9,324 nt of DNA from Caldilineaceae bacterium (GTDB lineage Bacteria > Chloroflexota > Anaerolineae > Caldilineales > Caldilineaceae). Positions 1 through 8,241 of this stretch are shown here, piece by piece. The stretch is from contig WGCB01000060.1 in the NCBI GenBank assembly GCA_015494005.1, forward strand, positions 1 through 9,324, given 5' to 3'. The notes under the pieces were generated by a model. The model was given only the letters and a program-made list of their open reading frames with translations. It was not told the origin of the DNA and did no database searches. The translations under genes were made by a program, and so were the position numbers. The stretch's first letter is position 1. Each line of letters begins with the position of its first letter.

Positions 1-28
1 CCTACTATGTCGGCCAGGGTTGCGCCAT

Positions 29-56
29 TTGCCCGATTCCGTCTTCAAACATTAAT
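29..56 (+). promoter_or_regulatory. weak sigma70-like promoter candidate for the HU-fold gene
   Basis: A TTGCCC box (29-34) and an ATTAAT box (51-56) lie 16 nt apart inside a visibly AT-rich patch (about 48-67). Each matches four of six consensus positions. It would give a leader of roughly 135-140 nt before the ATG at 202. The rest of 1-201 holds no supportable gene; reading frames there overlap the real gene out of frame. A short direct repeat, CACGAT at 156-161 and 172-177, lies just before the gene. Low confidence, because both boxes are imperfect. Confidence 0.25.
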
Positions 57-201
57 GATATCTTTTTGCCCGTAGTTCCAACTGCAACCTGACATTTGTG
101 TTTGGTTGCGGCGGTTCCGGCGGGTTCTTCCAACCCAATTCCCTTTCTCACATCCCACGATCTCACAGATTCACGATTCAGTTTAGTAAAGCGAGGAAAA
201 C

Positions 202-600
202 ATGGCCAAACTAATCCAGGCCGTTCGACGCTACGGACCCCGGATCGAGCTCAACCAGACGGTTCAGATCGACGAGCTGGCGGAGTGGATCTCTGGGCGC
301 ACAGGCCTCAACAAGAGCGAACTGGTGATGACGCTCTTGGAGCTGAACGAGGCCATCACCTACTTCAGCCGCCGGGGGACGCCTCTGAAGCTGCCCGATG
401 TGGGCACCTTCGCTCCCAGCATCGCTATGAACGGGGTCATCAAAGTCAAGTTCCGCCCTGACACCACCCTGCGCAAGGTGGTGGGCAGTCCGGCCTCCTT
501 TGTAGGGCGCATCCGCAACCAGGCGAACATCGGCATCACCAACGAGCAGCTCAAGGCCCTGTGGGATGCGGACTTCCCGGACGACCCCCTGCAGCTCTAG
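202..600 (+). CDS. HU/IHF-fold DNA-binding protein (short-arm variant)
   Basis: A 132-residue protein. Residues about 30-95 follow the HU/IHF fold: a helical part (TGLNKSELVMTLLELNEAI), then the strand-turn segment LKLPDVGTFAP, which corresponds to the HU 'ELPGFGTF' motif, and an ending FRPDTTLRKVV that resembles the HU 'F.PGK.LK..V' tail. The long DNA-clasping beta-arm with its RNP-type proline tip is missing: only a short hairpin (SIAMNGVIKVKF) joins the two parts. This resembles the HU-like DNA-binding domain families (HU-HIG type) better than classical HupA/HupB. An N-terminal piece of about 28 residues and a C-terminal tail of about 35 residues flank the domain. The ATG at 202 is chosen because GAGG at 193-196 sits 5 nt upstream. 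The gene ends in TAG and is followed by a strong terminator, so it is probably a single-gene unit. Role inferred: sequence-independent DNA binding or nucleoid organisation; the actual target is unknown. Confidence 0.8.
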   Translation: MAKLIQAVRRYGPRIELNQTVQIDELAEWISGRTGLNKSELVMTLLELNEAITYFSRRGTPLKLPDVGTFAPSIAMNGVIKVKFRPDTTLRKVVGSPASFVGRIRNQANIGITNEQLKALWDADFPDDPLQL

Positions 601-639
601 ACCGTATCCCAGACAGTCTCAGCCCCCGGAGCCATTCCC

Positions 640-670
640 AAAGGCCCGCCTGGAAACAGGTGGGCCTTTT
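640..670 (+). terminator. intrinsic terminator after the HU-fold gene
   Basis: A 13-bp stem (640-652 with 657-669) contains one G-T wobble and is closed by a GAAA tetraloop (653-656). The 3' arm ends in TTTT (667-670), so the A-run at the 5' base pairs with the T-run, as is common in terminators that can act in both directions. It starts 40 nt past the stop codon and separates this gene from glgX. Confidence 0.9.
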
Positions 671-801
671 CTGTCAGGGTCGGCCAGACAGGCCCGGCCT
701 ATCCAGTGCCAATAGACGGCCATCCGGGCCTGCATTGTGGACGATCCCTGGCGCTGGGCGGAAGACCGGGGCAGCTAGGGGCGAATCCGTGGGTGGGTGG
801 C

Positions 802-830
802 TTGACCGTCTCTGGCGGGCACGGTACCAT
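802..830 (+). promoter_or_regulatory. sigma70-like promoter candidate for glgX
   Basis: TTGACC (802-807, five of six consensus positions) is followed after exactly 17 nt by TACCAT (825-830, four of six). Transcription would begin near 837 and leave a leader of about 75 nt before the ATG at 913. It lies downstream of the terminator at 640-670, where a new promoter is needed. The remainder of the 601-912 gap holds only a small CTGTC/GACAG inverted repeat (671-691). Confidence 0.5.
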
Positions 831-897
831 GGCAAACAGCACCGGACCTGCGCCCAGATCTGCACCCTGGGCTATGTCTGCTGTCCCTTCCCGTCCT

Positions 898-903
898 AGG
901 AGG
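898..903 (+). promoter_or_regulatory. ribosome binding site that fixes the glgX start
   Basis: AGGAGG is a full match to the Shine-Dalgarno consensus and lies 9 nt before the ATG at 913. The frame is open upstream to 706, so this site decides between a 712-residue protein and a 781-residue one. Confidence 0.85.
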
Positions 904-912
904 AGCCAACCC

Positions 913-3051
<2,139 letters not shown>

Positions 3052-3062
3052 CTCCGTCCCCG

Positions 3063-3833
3063 TCACTCCTCCAGCAGGCTCCCACCCACCATGAGGCTCA
3101 CCAGCTCGTCCATGGTGGTCTCCTGGATGGGGCGCTCGGCCACCTTCTTGCCTCGGCGCATGACCACCACCCGATCCGCCACTGCAAAGACATCCTGCAG
3201 GTTGTGGCTGATGATGATCACCGGCACGTTCTGCTCCCGCAGGGTGTGGACCAGGTGCAGCACTTTACGCTGCTCCGGGACGCCCAGGGCCGCGGTGGGC
3301 TCGTCCATGATCATGAGCCGGGCGTTCCAGTAGACGGCCCGGGCGATGGCCACGGCCTGGCGCTGGCCGCCGGACATCTCCCGGATGGGCCGGCTCAGGT
3401 CCGGGATGTGGATGTCCAGCCGGTCCAGGACAGAGCGGGACTCGGCCAGCATGTGCTTGCGATCCACGGCCTTCAGCAGGCCCAGGGAGCGGCGCATGGG
3501 CTCCCGGCCCAGGAAGATGTTGGCCGTGGCGTCCAGGTTCTCGCACAGGGCCAGGTCCTGGTAGATGGTCTCCACGCCCAGGCGGCGGGCCTCCAGGGGG
3601 GAGACGAAGGTGGTCTCCTGGCCCTCCAGGAAGATCTTGCCCCCGTCCGGCCGGTAGACGCCCGAGATCATCTTGATCAGGGTGGATTTGCCCGCCCCGT
3701 TGTCCCCGATCAGGCCCACCACTTCCCCAGGGTAGACCTCCATATCCACGTTGTCCACCGCGGTCAGGCCGCCGAAGCGTTTGGTCAGGCCGACCACCTG
3801 CAGGGCGGGATGTTCTCTTCTCTGTTCGTCCAT
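3063..3833 (-). CDS. CUT2 sugar ABC transporter ATPase (single-domain, FrcA type)
   Basis: A 256-residue nucleotide-binding subunit that powers the neighbouring permease from the cytoplasmic side. All motifs are present: Walker A GDNGAGKST (43-51), Q-loop Gln92 in YQDLAL, signature MSGGQRQ (153-159), Walker B LMIMDEP (173-179) with Asp177 and Glu178, and the switch His210 in IIISH. It has one ATPase domain, unlike RbsA/XylG/MglA, which fuse two (about 500 residues). This makes it like FrcA-type CUT2 ATPases that act as a homodimer. Its ATG lies 3 nt after the permease TAG, with no strong Shine-Dalgarno, so translation is probably coupled to the permease. It is the last gene of the minus-strand array and ends in TGA. 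No terminator is visible in the 11 nt before glgX. Substrate cannot be told from this subunit. Confidence 0.93.
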   Translation of the reverse strand: MDEQRREHPALQVVGLTKRFGGLTAVDNVDMEVYPGEVVGLIGDNGAGKSTLIKMISGVYRPDGGKIFLEGQETTFVSPLEARRLGVETIYQDLALCENLDATANIFLGREPMRRSLGLLKAVDRKHMLAESRSVLDRLDIHIPDLSRPIREMSGGQRQAVAIARAVYWNARLMIMDEPTAALGVPEQRKVLHLVHTLREQNVPVIIISHNLQDVFAVADRVVVMRRGKKVAERPIQETTMDELVSLMVGGSLLEE

Positions 3834-3836
3834 GAT

Positions 3837-4892
3837 CTAGCTCGCCACCTGTTCCTTTGCCTGGTCCACCAGGACGGCCAGGATGATCACCACGCCCACG
3901 GCCACGAACTGCCAGAAGGGGTTGATGCCCAGGATGACCAGTCCGTTCTGGATCACAGCGATGATGAGGGCGCCGATGACGGTGCCGATGATGGTGCCCT
4001 CGCCGCCGAAGAGGGAGGCCCCACCGATGACCACCGCGGCGATGGAGTCCAGCAGCAGGGCCTCACCGGAGTTGGCCGCGCCGTTGGTGAAGCGCATGTT
4101 GTAGAGCACACCGGCCAGGGCCGCCGTGCCCGCGGAGAGCATGTAGAGGGCCACGGTGCGCCGGTCCACCGGGATGCCGGCTCGGATCGCGGCCTCCTGG
4201 TTGCCGCCGATGGCGTAGGTGTGCAGGCCGAAGCGGGAATGTTTCAGCAGCCAGTGGGCGGCCAGCACCAGGATCACCGCGAAGGTCAGTGGGTGGGGGA
4301 GGATGCCCGTCACCTGGCGCAGCTCCACGCCTGTGACCCCGGCTGGCGGGTTCAGGAAGGAGAGGCCCTGGCTGGGGTAGTAGTAGAAGAGGTAGCCGTT
4401 GCCGATGCGCCCCAGCCCCTGGATGGAGACGGGGAGGGGCATGCCGCCGGAGAGGAGGAACCCGGCGCCCCGGGCGATGCCGAACATGCCCAGGGTGACG
4501 ATGAAGGCGGGCACCTTCAGCTTGGCGATGATCAGCCCGTTGACCAGGCCAGGGATGAGCCCTACGCCCAGGCCCACGGCCAGGCCGGTCAGGGCGATGA
4601 GGGGGAGGGGCGTGCCTGGGGGCAGTGCGGTCATGGCCATGGCCCCGGCCACAGAGGCCAGCCCCATGACGAAGCCGGTGGAGAGGTCAATGCCGGCGGA
4701 GATGATCACGAAGGTTTGCCCCAGGGCCATGATGAGGAGGATGGCCACGTTGGCGCCGATGGCTTGCAGGTTGAAGAGGCTGAAGAAGCCTTCCCCGGTG
4801 AGGGAGAAGAAGATCACCAGGGCCAGCAGGAAGAGCCAGGCCCAGATCCGGCTCAAGGTGCGCATCAGATGGGCAGGGTTGTTTCCAGACAT
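3837..4892 (-). CDS. CUT2 sugar ABC transporter permease (RbsC/FrcC type, BPD_transp_2)
   Basis: A 351-residue integral membrane protein with about 8-10 hydrophobic segments, forming the channel of a CUT2 importer. Diagnostic stretches are GQTFVIISAGIDLSTG (59-74 approx.), the cytoplasmic coupling region VNGLIIAKLKVPAFIVTLGM (about 117-136), FGLHTYAIGGNQEAAIRAGI (221-240) and the C-terminal GGASLFGGEGTIIGTVIGAL (about 290-309). A Gly/Tyr/Pro-rich external loop at about 160-198 is rather long for the family. The ATG at 4892 is the first usable start of the frame; no in-frame ATG, GTG or TTG was found in the roughly 85 nt read upstream. No clear Shine-Dalgarno precedes it, which is odd for a gene 182 nt from its upstream neighbour and may mean translation depends on local RNA structure. 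It lies between the binding-protein gene (5075-6121) and the ATPase gene. Confidence 0.93.
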   Translation of the reverse strand: MSGNNPAHLMRTLSRIWAWLFLLALVIFFSLTGEGFFSLFNLQAIGANVAILLIMALGQTFVIISAGIDLSTGFVMGLASVAGAMAMTALPPGTPLPLIALTGLAVGLGVGLIPGLVNGLIIAKLKVPAFIVTLGMFGIARGAGFLLSGGMPLPVSIQGLGRIGNGYLFYYYPSQGLSFLNPPAGVTGVELRQVTGILPHPLTFAVILVLAAHWLLKHSRFGLHTYAIGGNQEAAIRAGIPVDRRTVALYMLSAGTAALAGVLYNMRFTNGAANSGEALLLDSIAAVVIGGASLFGGEGTIIGTVIGALIIAVIQNGLVILGINPFWQFVAVGVVIILAVLVDQAKEQVAS

Positions 4893-4943
4893 AGGGTTCG
4901 ACCACGGGTTCTCGGTGAGCTGTTGAGGGCGTTCGGTTGAGGA

Positions 4944-4999
4944 AAGCCTGGCTTGGCTGTTCCGGAAAAAAGAGGTCTCCGGTGGGCCAAGCCAGGCTT
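4944..4999 (-). repeat. perfect 14-bp stem-loop with duplicated dyad between binding-protein and permease genes
   Basis: AAGCCTGGCTTGGC (4944-4957) and its exact reverse complement (4986-4999) enclose a 28-nt loop. Each arm is itself a near-palindrome AAGCC-N-GGCTT, and the right arm extends to CCAAGCC-A-GGCTTGG (4987-5001). The transcript could fold into one long hairpin, or the DNA could present two dyads whose centres are 45 bp apart. The loop contains a T6 tract on the minus strand, but no T-run follows the 3' arm, so this is not a standard terminator. It occupies the 182-nt gap 4893-5074. An mRNA-stabilising or attenuating element is the likeliest reading; an operator pair is the alternative. 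Confidence 0.75.
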
Positions 5000-5074
5000 G
5001 GTTGGCGACTTGGTGACTTCACTGCCCGGGCCAGGACCAGCCAAGCGCTCCAGCCCGGGGCGGCGGGCCAGCTG

Positions 5075-6121
5075 CTATTCGCTCTTGTAGATGGCCTTCT
5101 GAGCCTCCTCGGTGTCCACGTTGTCCCGGGTGATGATGACGTAGCCGGTGCGGAAGCGGGGCTGGATGGCGTCCATGTCCCCCTCCATGGCCTTCACCGC
5201 GTACTCCACCGCCACCTGGCCCATCTGGTAGGGCAGCTGGGCGATGACCAGGTCCACCACGTTGTTGCGCAGGTCCTCGATGGCCGACTCGGGGGCGTCG
5301 AAGTTGGCGATCTTGACCACGCCGGTGAGGCCGGCGTTGCTCACGGCCTGGGCTGCGCCCCGGGCGCTGAAGAGGTTGGTGCCGAAGATGCCGCCCAGGT
5401 CTGGCTCACGTTGGAGCACGGCCGTGGTCTGCTCCGCGGCCTTGGAGGAGTTGTCGTCGTTGTAGTCCACGCCCACCAACTCCACGCCGTCCACCGCGTC
5501 GATCTCCTCCTTGCAGCCCTGCTCCCGTTGGTCTGTGGTGCTCACTCCAGGGACCGTGTTCTGGATGTAGAGCTTGCCCTGGCCGCCGATGGCCTCGATC
5601 AGGGCCTCGCAGGCGATCTTGCCGCCCTCCACGTTGTCCGAGCCGATGTAGGAGAGGGGGAAGGTCACCGGCCCGTTCACGTAGTCCCCGTCCCCGATGA
5701 AGGTGTCCACGGAGATGATCTTGATGCCGGCGTCGTTGGCCCGCTGTAGGGGCTCGATCATGGCCTGTTTGTCGTTGGCCGCGATGGCCATGACATCCAC
5801 GCCCCGGGCGATCATGGCGTCCACGATGGCGGTCTGCTTGACCGCATCCCACTCGGGCGGGCCGTCGACGATCAGGTTCACGCCCAGCTCTTCGGCCTTG
5901 TCCTGGGCGCCCTTGGCCATGGTGATGTAGAAGGCGTCGCCCTGGACGCCGATGACCAGGGCCATGGTGATGCCCTGGTCGCCACCTTCCGATGGGGCGG
6001 CCTGGGGCTCTGCTGGGGCTGGCGCGGCGGACGGGGCGGGCGGCGCGGCGCAGGCGCTCAGCACCAGCGCGATGGCGGTGATCAGGGCCAATACAAGCCA
6101 GCTTCTCTGTCGGGTACGCAC
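5075..6121 (-). CDS. CUT2 sugar ABC transporter substrate-binding lipoprotein (Peripla_BP_4)
   Basis: A 348-residue secreted sugar-binding protein anchored by lipid. It begins with a basic start (RTRQR), a hydrophobic segment (8-21) and the lipobox LSAC with Cys24 as lipid attachment site. An Ala/Pro-rich linker (25-45) leads to a type I periplasmic-binding fold. Family features include FYITMAKGAQDKAEELG in the first lobe, AMIARGVDVMAIAANDKQAM, YIGSDNVEGG, and the C-terminal IANFDAPESAIEDLRNNVVD then QMGQVAVEYAV. The start is the GTG at 6121: AGGAGA ends 7 nt before it and it places the signal peptide at the N-terminus. The same frame is open to 6277, with an ATG at 6181, but those starts lack a ribosome site and would bury the signal peptide. 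Downstream lie its permease and ATPase. A promoter candidate and a repeated leader precede it. The ligand is probably a monosaccharide or other polyol-like sugar; identity is unknown. Confidence 0.93.
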   Translation of the reverse strand: MRTRQRSWLVLALITAIALVLSACAAPPAPSAAPAPAEPQAAPSEGGDQGITMALVIGVQGDAFYITMAKGAQDKAEELGVNLIVDGPPEWDAVKQTAIVDAMIARGVDVMAIAANDKQAMIEPLQRANDAGIKIISVDTFIGDGDYVNGPVTFPLSYIGSDNVEGGKIACEALIEAIGGQGKLYIQNTVPGVSTTDQREQGCKEEIDAVDGVELVGVDYNDDNSSKAAEQTTAVLQREPDLGGIFGTNLFSARGAAQAVSNAGLTGVVKIANFDAPESAIEDLRNNVVDLVIAQLPYQMGQVAVEYAVKAMEGDMDAIQPRFRTGYVIITRDNVDTEEAQKAIYKSE

Positions 6122-6127
6122 GGTGTC

Positions 6128-6133
6128 TCTCCT
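6128..6133 (-). promoter_or_regulatory. ribosome binding site that fixes a GTG start
   Basis: On the minus strand AAAGGAGAGACACC precedes GTG. The core AGGAG (6129-6133) is 7 nt from the GTG at 6121, whereas the in-frame ATG at 6181 is preceded by a C-run. This supports the GTG start of the CUT2 binding protein. Confidence 0.8.
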
Positions 6134-6181
6134 TTCAAGCTGAGGCAGGTGATGTGGGTAAGGGTTCCAGCGGTGATCCAT

Positions 6182-6228
6182 GGGGGACGCACAGCAGGGG
6201 AACACACAGGGGGGCTCACAAGAGGGGG
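6182..6228 (-). repeat. four-fold C-tract repeat in the CUT2 operon leader (G-runs on plus strand)
   Basis: Four G-runs on the plus strand (6182-6186, 6197-6200, 6209-6214, 6224-6228) are separated by 10, 8 and 9 nt. The spacers are CA-rich and three of them contain CACA. In the transcript this reads as four copies of a TGTG-like block followed by C4 to C6. It lies between the promoter candidate (6248-6277) and the GTG start at 6121. Possible roles are a four-run quadruplex on the template strand, a Rho-loading (C-rich, G-poor) stretch, or a repeated protein site. None is proven. Confidence 0.65.
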
Positions 6229-6247
6229 AAGACACTGTGGCGCTTGC

Positions 6248-6277
6248 ATTGTAGCAGAGCTTCCCTTCCGGCGCCAA
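6248..6277 (-). promoter_or_regulatory. promoter candidate for the CUT2 operon
   Basis: On the minus strand TTGGCG (plus positions 6272-6277, four of six) is followed after 18 nt by TACAAT (6248-6253, five of six). TG one base upstream makes it an extended -10 (TGCTACAAT). Initiation near 6241 would give a leader of about 120 nt. The inverted repeat TCCGG/CCGGA (6267-6271 and 6278-6282) straddles the -35 box and could be a repressor site. It lies in the 185-nt gap after the CUT1 permease genes, where no convincing terminator is seen, so read-through from upstream is also possible. Confidence 0.55.
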
Positions 6278-6307
6278 CCGGATCGACAGGATGGTGGGAT
6301 CCTTCGC

Positions 6308-7153
6308 CTATCCCTTCAGCGCGCCGGCCAGGATGCCCCGGATGAAGTAGCGGCCCAGGAAGAGGAAGAAGATCAGGGGGACGCTCACCGCGATGAGGGC
6401 CGCGGCCATCTGCAGGTTGTAGAGGACCAGGGTGGTGCCCTTGGCCTCGGCCATGACCACCTGCACAGTCTGGGTCTTGCGGGAAGCTAGGGAGAGGGCC
6501 AGGAAGAACTCGTTCCACACCTGGGTGAAGATGATGATGGCCACCGAGGCGTAGGCGGGCAGGGAGATGGGCATGACCACCTGGAAGAAGATCTGGATGC
6601 GGGAGGCGCCGTCCACCTCCGCGGCCTCCTCCAGCTCCCGGGGAATGGCCAGGAAGAAGGTCCCCAACAGCACGGAGGCCAGGGGCATGTTCAGGATCAT
6701 GTAGCTGAAGATCAGCCCGGCGTGGGACTGTCCCAGGCCCGTCTTGGCCATGAGGATGGAGAGGGGGATGATCACCACCTGGTAGGGGAGGTACAGGGCA
6801 ATGCCCACCAGGATGAAGAGCACGGTGGAGAAACGGCTGCGGATCCGGCTCAGGTAGTAGCCGCTCAGCCCGCCGAAGAAGGCGCACAGGGCGGTGACGG
6901 AGAAGGAGATAATGATGGAGTTGCCCAGGCGGGTGGCCATCTCGCTACGGAAACGCTGGCTGCCGAAGAGCACCTCGGTGAAGTTGCTCCACTGGGGCTG
7001 GCCGGTGGGCAGCAGATATTGCCCTGCGCTGACCTCCTGGGCGGACTTGAGCGCGGTGATCACCATGACGTAGAGAGGCAGCAGATAGACGAAGCTGAGC
7101 ACTGCCAGGATCACCGCGACCAAAATCTTGGCGGACCGACTCTTGGTCTTCAT
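6308..7153 (-). CDS. CUT1 carbohydrate ABC transporter permease, MalG type
   Basis: A 281-residue inner permease subunit with about six membrane segments (first at about 8-32). The cytoplasmic EAA loop that docks the ATPase is clear: ELEEAAEVDGASRIQIFFQV (173-192), with Glu176-Ala-Ala and Gly182. The C-terminal GRYFIRGILAGALKG (267-281) is the usual MalG-family ending (RYF.RG...GA.KG). The ATG at 7153 overlaps the stop of the MalF-type gene by four bases (ATGA), so the two are translationally coupled and should be made in equal amounts. It ends in TAG. The following 185 nt to the CUT2 binding-protein start contain no obvious terminator. Its ATPase partner is not in this window. Confidence 0.94.
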   Translation of the reverse strand: MKTKSRSAKILVAVILAVLSFVYLLPLYVMVITALKSAQEVSAGQYLLPTGQPQWSNFTEVLFGSQRFRSEMATRLGNSIIISFSVTALCAFFGGLSGYYLSRIRSRFSTVLFILVGIALYLPYQVVIIPLSILMAKTGLGQSHAGLIFSYMILNMPLASVLLGTFFLAIPRELEEAAEVDGASRIQIFFQVVMPISLPAYASVAIIIFTQVWNEFFLALSLASRKTQTVQVVMAEAKGTTLVLYNLQMAAALIAVSVPLIFFLFLGRYFIRGILAGALKG

Positions 7154-8052
7154 TCAAACCACTTCCGGAAGGCGTAGATGGTGTAGGGGATGACCAGGAT
7201 GAACGAGCTGACGAAGATGATCACGCCCAGGCCTGCCCCCGCGGAGACCAGGTGCTGCTGGAAGGTGGTGATCCACATGTTCAGGGCGAGCACATCCGTG
7301 GCGATGCCGGGCCCCCCAAAGGTGACGATGTAGACGATGTCGAACACCTTCAGGGTGGAGATGAGCAGCAGGGAGATCAGGATCAGCAGGCCGCCTCGGA
7401 TGTTGGGCAGGATGATGGCGAAGAGGATGCGCAGCCGGGAGGCGCCGTCCACGATGGCGGCCTCGACCAGCTCCTGGAGCTCGGTGGTGCGGAAGGAGGA
7501 CTGGACGATGATCACTGAGAAACCCAGGTATTGCCAGATGAAGATGAGGATCAGCCAGTAGGTGGCCGTCTCCGGGTTCGTGGTGAAGCGCAGGTTGGCG
7601 TCGATCCCCAGCAGGCGCAGCAGGGTGTTGATGACGCCCCGGCTGGGCTCGTACATCCAGGACCAGACGGTGCCCGTGACGATGAAGGACATGGCCACCG
7701 GATAGAGGATCAGGGTCCGGATGTAGGCCTCCACCTTGGGGAAGGGGGTGAGCTCCAGGAAATAGGCCAGGAAGATGGCCACCGTCACCGTGGGGAAGAC
7801 GCCCAGGATCAGCCACTTCAAGTTGTTGATGATGTCGACCTTGAACTTGGGCTGTTGGACCAGGAACCGGTACCACTTGAGGCCGGTGAACTGGTAGTTG
7901 GGGGCCATGGTCGACCAGTCGGTGAAGGAGACGTAGATTGTCCAGAAGAGGGTGCCGTAGAGCAGGATGAGGAAGAAGAGCAGCGGTGCTAAGAAGACCA
8001 AGTTCTCGGTCCAGGTTAGCTCCCCGCGATGTCGTCTGCGCAGTTTTGCCAC
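7150..8052 (-). CDS. CUT1 carbohydrate ABC transporter permease, MalF type
   Basis: A 300-residue permease with about six membrane segments (first at about 18-42: NLVFLAPLLFFLILLYG). It has the short MalF-family form without the large periplasmic domain of E. coli MalF. The EAA loop ELVEAAIVDGASRLRILFAI (194-213, Glu197 and Gly203) and the MalF-type VFDIVYIVTFGGPG (236-249) are both present. It forms a heterodimer with the MalG-type protein encoded next. The start is GTG at 8052: GGGGAG (8059-8064) lies 6 nt upstream on the minus strand. A longer overlapping minus-strand frame (7154-8173) is Arg/Pro/His-rich and is only a frame shadow. The gene ends in TGA inside the overlap with the MalG-type gene. 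It is separated by 180 nt from the binding-protein gene upstream. Confidence 0.94.
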   Translation of the reverse strand: MAKLRRRHRGELTWTENLVFLAPLLFFLILLYGTLFWTIYVSFTDWSTMAPNYQFTGLKWYRFLVQQPKFKVDIINNLKWLILGVFPTVTVAIFLAYFLELTPFPKVEAYIRTLILYPVAMSFIVTGTVWSWMYEPSRGVINTLLRLLGIDANLRFTTNPETATYWLILIFIWQYLGFSVIIVQSSFRTTELQELVEAAIVDGASRLRILFAIILPNIRGGLLILISLLLISTLKVFDIVYIVTFGGPGIATDVLALNMWITTFQQHLVSAGAGLGVIIFVSSFILVIPYTIYAFRKWFE

Positions 8053-8058
8053 GATATG

Positions 8059-8064
8059 CTCCCC
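8059..8064 (-). promoter_or_regulatory. ribosome binding site for the MalF-type GTG start
   Basis: GGGGAG on the minus strand lies 6 nt before the GTG at 8052. This decides for GTG; no ATG start with comparable spacing is available near this position in the same frame. Confidence 0.75.
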
Positions 8065-8116
8065 GTGGAAACGCCTTGGATGGCTGGCAGGTGGCTGGAG
8101 GGCGGCGGCCCGGTGG

Positions 8117-8150
8117 GCGAGTCCCCAGAGGATGCCCCCTGGAGACTCGC
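8117..8150 (-). repeat. stem-loop between CUT1 binding-protein and permease genes
   Basis: GCGAGTC (8117-8123) pairs with GACTCGC (8144-8150). After a single C/A mismatch the stem continues with CCAG/CTGG (8125-8128 with 8139-8142), then another mismatch, GG/CC and a 4-nt loop. That is 13 pairs in all. No T-run follows on the minus strand, so it is not a typical terminator. It sits in the 180-nt gap 8053-8232. Position and likely purpose match the stem-loop at 4944-4999 in the CUT2 set. Otherwise the gap shows no gene. Confidence 0.7.
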
Positions 8151-8221
8151 GCCGGATGCCTGGCGGGTCCCATCGCCTCAGGGGCGGCGAGGAACCGGCC
8201 AGCGCCTGATCTGGGGCTGGG

Positions 8222-8241
8222 CTATGGCCAAACTATGGCCA
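8222..8241 (-). repeat. short direct repeat across the CUT1 binding-protein stop codon
   Basis: TGGCCATAG occurs twice on the minus strand (8233-8241 and 8222-8230), 2 nt apart, so the period is 11 bp. The first copy carries the TAG stop of the binding-protein gene. Each copy contains the palindrome TGGCCA. It may be a small tandem duplication, or chance. Confidence 0.45.

Noticed and set aside
706..912. 69-residue N-terminal extension of the glgX frame
   Set aside because: It overlaps the promoter candidate at 802-830, shows no debranching-enzyme similarity, and a full AGGAGG site supports the ATG at 913.
4944..4999. Hairpin as an intrinsic terminator ending the CUT2 binding-protein message
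   Set aside because: No T-run follows the 3' arm on the minus strand; the only T-run is in the loop. Partial termination by another route is still possible.
4937..5749. 270-codon plus-strand open frame
   Set aside because: It is antisense to the CUT2 binding protein, Val/His/Gly/Leu-rich without motifs, and has no ribosome site.
6122..6277. N-terminal extension of the CUT2 binding protein, including a Cys/Pro-rich stretch
   Set aside because: It would place the signal peptide and lipobox internally. The cysteines come from the C-tract repeat of the leader, and the GTG at 6121 has a proper ribosome site.
6284..6307. GGATCC...ATCC structure as a terminator after the MalG-type gene
   Set aside because: Only four base pairs and no T-run.
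7154..8173. 339-codon minus-strand open frame longer than the MalF-type gene
   Set aside because: It is a shifted frame of the same DNA, rich in Arg, Pro and His. The 7150-8052 frame has the EAA loop, membrane segments and a good start site.
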